Of a stretch of 64,000 nucleotides of DNA, positions 62,141 through 64,000 are shown piece by piece. How positions within the stretch are numbered: the stretch's first letter is position 1; every line of letters starts with the position of its first letter. The translations under genes were made by a program, and so were the position numbers. The DNA is taken from the NCBI RefSeq assembly GCF_046224405.1, contig NZ_JBJXRK010000001.1, positions 186,001 through 250,000 of the forward strand, written 5' to 3'. The notes below the pieces were generated by a model. The model worked only from the letters and a program-made list of their open reading frames with translations, did no database searches and was not told the DNA's origin. The stretch comes from Gudongella sp046224405. Its GTDB lineage: Bacteria; Bacillota; Clostridia; Tissierellales; Tissierellaceae.

Positions 62141-64000
62141 TCAATTCTTTCCTCCATACCTCTTCTTCATTTGAATTATTTTGTCTCTCAGCTCGGCAGC
62201 CCTTTCGAACTCCAGTGATTCAGCCGCTTGGAGCATTGCACTTTCCATGCCCAGAACTATTGCATCCAGCTCCTCCGCTGACAGGTCTTCGTCGTATTCT
62301 ATCTGGTCCTCTGCCACAAGGGTGGCTTCAATTATCTTCCTGACATCCTTGATGATCGATTTAGGGGTAATCCCATGCTTCTCATTGTATTCCGCCTGAA
62401 TCTCCCTACGTCTTTCAGTCTCATGGATTGCTCGTCTCATGGAGCCTGTTATCCTGTCTGCATACATTATTACCTTTCCTTCCAGGTGTCTTGCAGCTCT
62501 ACCTATTGTCTGAATCATTGAGGTCTCACTTCTCAGGAAGCCCTCCTTGTCAGCATCAAGAATTGCAACCAGTGAAACCTCCGGCAGGTCAAGACCCTCC
62601 CGTAGAAGGTTTATCCCAACAAGTACATCGTATTTACCAAGTCTAAGGTCCCTAATTATCTCCATTCTTTCAATTGTGTCCACATCAGAGTGGAGGTAGG
62701 TAACCTTGATTCCAACCTCCTTGAAGTAATCCGTCAGATCCTCCGCCATTCTTTTGGTCAAGGTTGTGACAAGGGTTCTTTCCCCTCTGGCTGACACCTT
62801 CCTTATTTCAGACAGAAGATCGTCAATCTGATGTTCGGTGGGTCTGACTTCTATGACCGGATCCAGCAATCCTGTCGGACGGATAATCTGCTCGACAATC
62901 TGCTCGGTCCTTTCCAGCTCGTAAGGTCCCGGAGTTGCGGATGTGTATATTATCTGATTGACCATCTTCTCGAACTCGTCAAATCTCAAGGGTCTGTTGT
63001 CAAGGGCTGATGGGAGCCTGAAGCCGTAATCCACAAGGGTTGTCTTTCTTGACCTGTCTCCAGCATACATCCCCCTTATCTGAGGTACAGTGACGTGGGA
63101 CTCGTCAACGATGATCAGAAAATCATCCGGAAAGTAATCGATCAGGGTGTATGGCTTGCTTCCAGCCGGTCTGTCGCTAAGGTGTCTTGAATAATTCTCT
63201 ATTCCTGAACAAAATCCCATTTCCATAAGCATTTCCAGATCATATCTGGTTCTCTGTTCAAGTCTTTGAGCCTCCACAAGCTTGTCCTTGTCCCTCAGTT
63301 CCTTTAGTCTTTCCTCCAGCTCCTCTTCAATCCTGACAATCGCTTTCTCTACCTTTTCAGATGTTGTAGCGAAGTGCGATGCCGGAAAAATCGAAACATG
63401 ATTCCTATAGCCAATCACCTCACCAGTCAGATGGTTCACTTCGGTGATCCTGTCTATCTCATCTCCAAAAAACTCCACCCTGAGGGTGTTTTCCGATGAC
63501 GAAGCTGGAAATATCTCCAAAACATCTCCCCTCACCCTAAAGGTTCCCCTTTCAAAGTTGATGTCGTTTCTCATATATTGAATATCAATAAGCTTTCGCA
63601 TTATCTGGTCCCTGTCCTTGATCATGCCCGGTCGCAGGGAAACCACAAGGTTTTCATAGTCAATGGGGTCTCCAAGACCATATATGCATGAAACCGAGGC
63701 AACAATTATTACATCCCTTCTCTCAAAAAGGGACATTGTGGCCGAGTGTCTAAGCTTATCTATTTCATCGTTTATTGATGAATCCTTTTCAATATATGTG
63801 TCCGTCTGTGGCACATATGCCTCCGGCTGGTAATAGTCATAGTAGCTTACAAAATATTCAACGGCATTGTCGGGAAAGAATTCCTTGAATTCACTTGCCA
63901 GCTGATAGGCAAGGGTCTTATTGTGGGCAATTACAAGAGTTGGCTTCTGAACCTTCTCAATAACATTTGCCATTGTAAAAGTCTTTCCTGATCCCGTAAC
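62141..64000 (-). CDS. uvrB: Excinuclease ABC subunit B (5' end outside window)
   Basis: The open frame runs off the right edge, starting inside the Walker A motif VTGSGKTFTMANVIEK. Visible are the SF2 helicase motifs, the beta-hairpin (VSYYDYYQPEAYVPQTDTYIEKDSSIN), EFFGDEIDRI, IVDESHVTVPQ, the LREGLDLPEVSLVAILDADKEGFLRS stretch and the C-terminal UVR motif (ESLEFERAAELRDKII) that contacts UvrC. About 620 residues are inside; roughly 40 N-terminal residues are missing. It is upstream of uvrA with almost no gap. Confidence 0.96.
   Translation of the reverse strand, partial: VTGSGKTFTMANVIEKVQKPTLVIAHNKTLAYQLASEFKEFFPDNAVEYFVSYYDYYQPEAYVPQTDTYIEKDSSINDEIDKLRHSATMSLFERRDVIIVASVSCIYGLGDPIDYENLVVSLRPGMIKDRDQIMRKLIDIQYMRNDINFERGTFRVRGDVLEIFPASSSENTLRVEFFGDEIDRITEVNHLTGEVIGYRNHVSIFPASHFATTSEKVEKAIVRIEEELEERLKELRDKDKLVEAQRLEQRTRYDLEMLMEMGFCSGIENYSRHLSDRPAGSKPYTLIDYFPDDFLIIVDESHVTVPQIRGMYAGDRSRKTTLVDYGFRLPSALDNRPLRFDEFEKMVNQIIYTSATPGPYELERTEQIVEQIIRPTGLLDPVIEVRPTEHQIDDLLSEIRKVSARGERTLVTTLTKRMAEDLTDYFKEVGIKVTYLHSDVDTIERMEIIRDLRLGKYDVLVGINLLREGLDLPEVSLVAILDADKEGFLRSETSMIQTIGRAARHLEGKVIMYADRITGSMRRAIHETERRREIQAEYNEKHGITPKSIIKDVRKIIEATLVAEDQIEYDEDLSAEELDAIVLGMESAMLQAAESLEFERAAELRDKIIQMKKRYGGKN

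Noticed and set aside
1..64000. CRISPR array, tRNA or rRNA genes
   Set aside because: No regularly spaced direct repeats, no cloverleaf-like tRNA sequence and no rRNA signature were noticed on either strand.

Overview
The window looks like the chromosome of an anaerobic, amino-acid-fermenting member of the Clostridia (Firmicutes). The reasons are a UGA-containing selenoprotein of the glycine/sarcosine/betaine reductase family, a homodimeric-type pyruvate:ferredoxin oxidoreductase, an HPr kinase/HPr pair, the RapZ-YvcK-WhiA gene set, and Shine-Dalgarno sites close to AGGAGG before most genes. The genus cannot be named from the sequence alone. Nearly all genes are on the minus strand; the exceptions are a phage-type repressor (4888-5316) and an M42 peptidase (41556-42593).

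Region 1 (1 to about 16.1 kb) is accessory DNA. Positions 1-5316 hold part of a prophage or related element: an open frame running off the left edge, a DUF1492/ArpU-like protein, a zinc-ribbon protein, a VapE-type primase-helicase, small early genes, and a divergent Cro/CI switch with four copies of a 14-bp operator. Beyond a bidirectional terminator lies a compact minus-strand operon of five genes (15942 down to 5377): a small XRE regulator, three different DNA methyltransferases, and a 1075-residue protein with an N-terminal SIR2 domain, a long TPR-like middle and a PIN-like C-terminus. No helicase, restriction endonuclease or integrase is visible. I do not recognise this set as a named anti-phage system; it is the best candidate here for an undescribed one. 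The island ends just past the 3' end of an intact rlmD/rumA-type gene.

Region 2 (16.2 to 27.8 kb) is housekeeping: 23S rRNA uracil methyltransferase, two MATE exporters, a CvfB-like S1 protein with a small unknown partner, ATP-type PEP carboxykinase, topoisomerase III and a Uup-type ABC-F protein. Region 3 (27.9 to 32.9 kb) is a reductase operon: GrdX, a GrdE-type pyruvoyl proprotein, a selenocysteine GrdB-type subunit and a transporter, with a GntR-family regulator upstream. Region 4 (33 to 46.4 kb) holds pyk-pfkA-dnaE, then NUDIX-whiA-HPr-GrdX-like, an M42 peptidase on the other strand, a cluster of three non-coding repeats, and murB-PHP-rapZ-yvcK.

Region 5 (46.5 to 64 kb) has pyruvate:ferredoxin oxidoreductase, then hprK, a PspC protein and uvrC, an Xaa-Pro aminopeptidase with an orphan EutH-like membrane protein, a polar amino acid ABC transporter whose leader holds a short ORF, and a repair group (SRAP protein, uvrA, uvrB) cut by the right edge. 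Functionally the core combines peptide and amino-acid catabolism (M24 and M42 peptidases, amino-acid uptake, reductase component B, PFOR) with control of carbon flux (HPr, HprK, YvcK, RapZ, pyk, pfkA, pckA).
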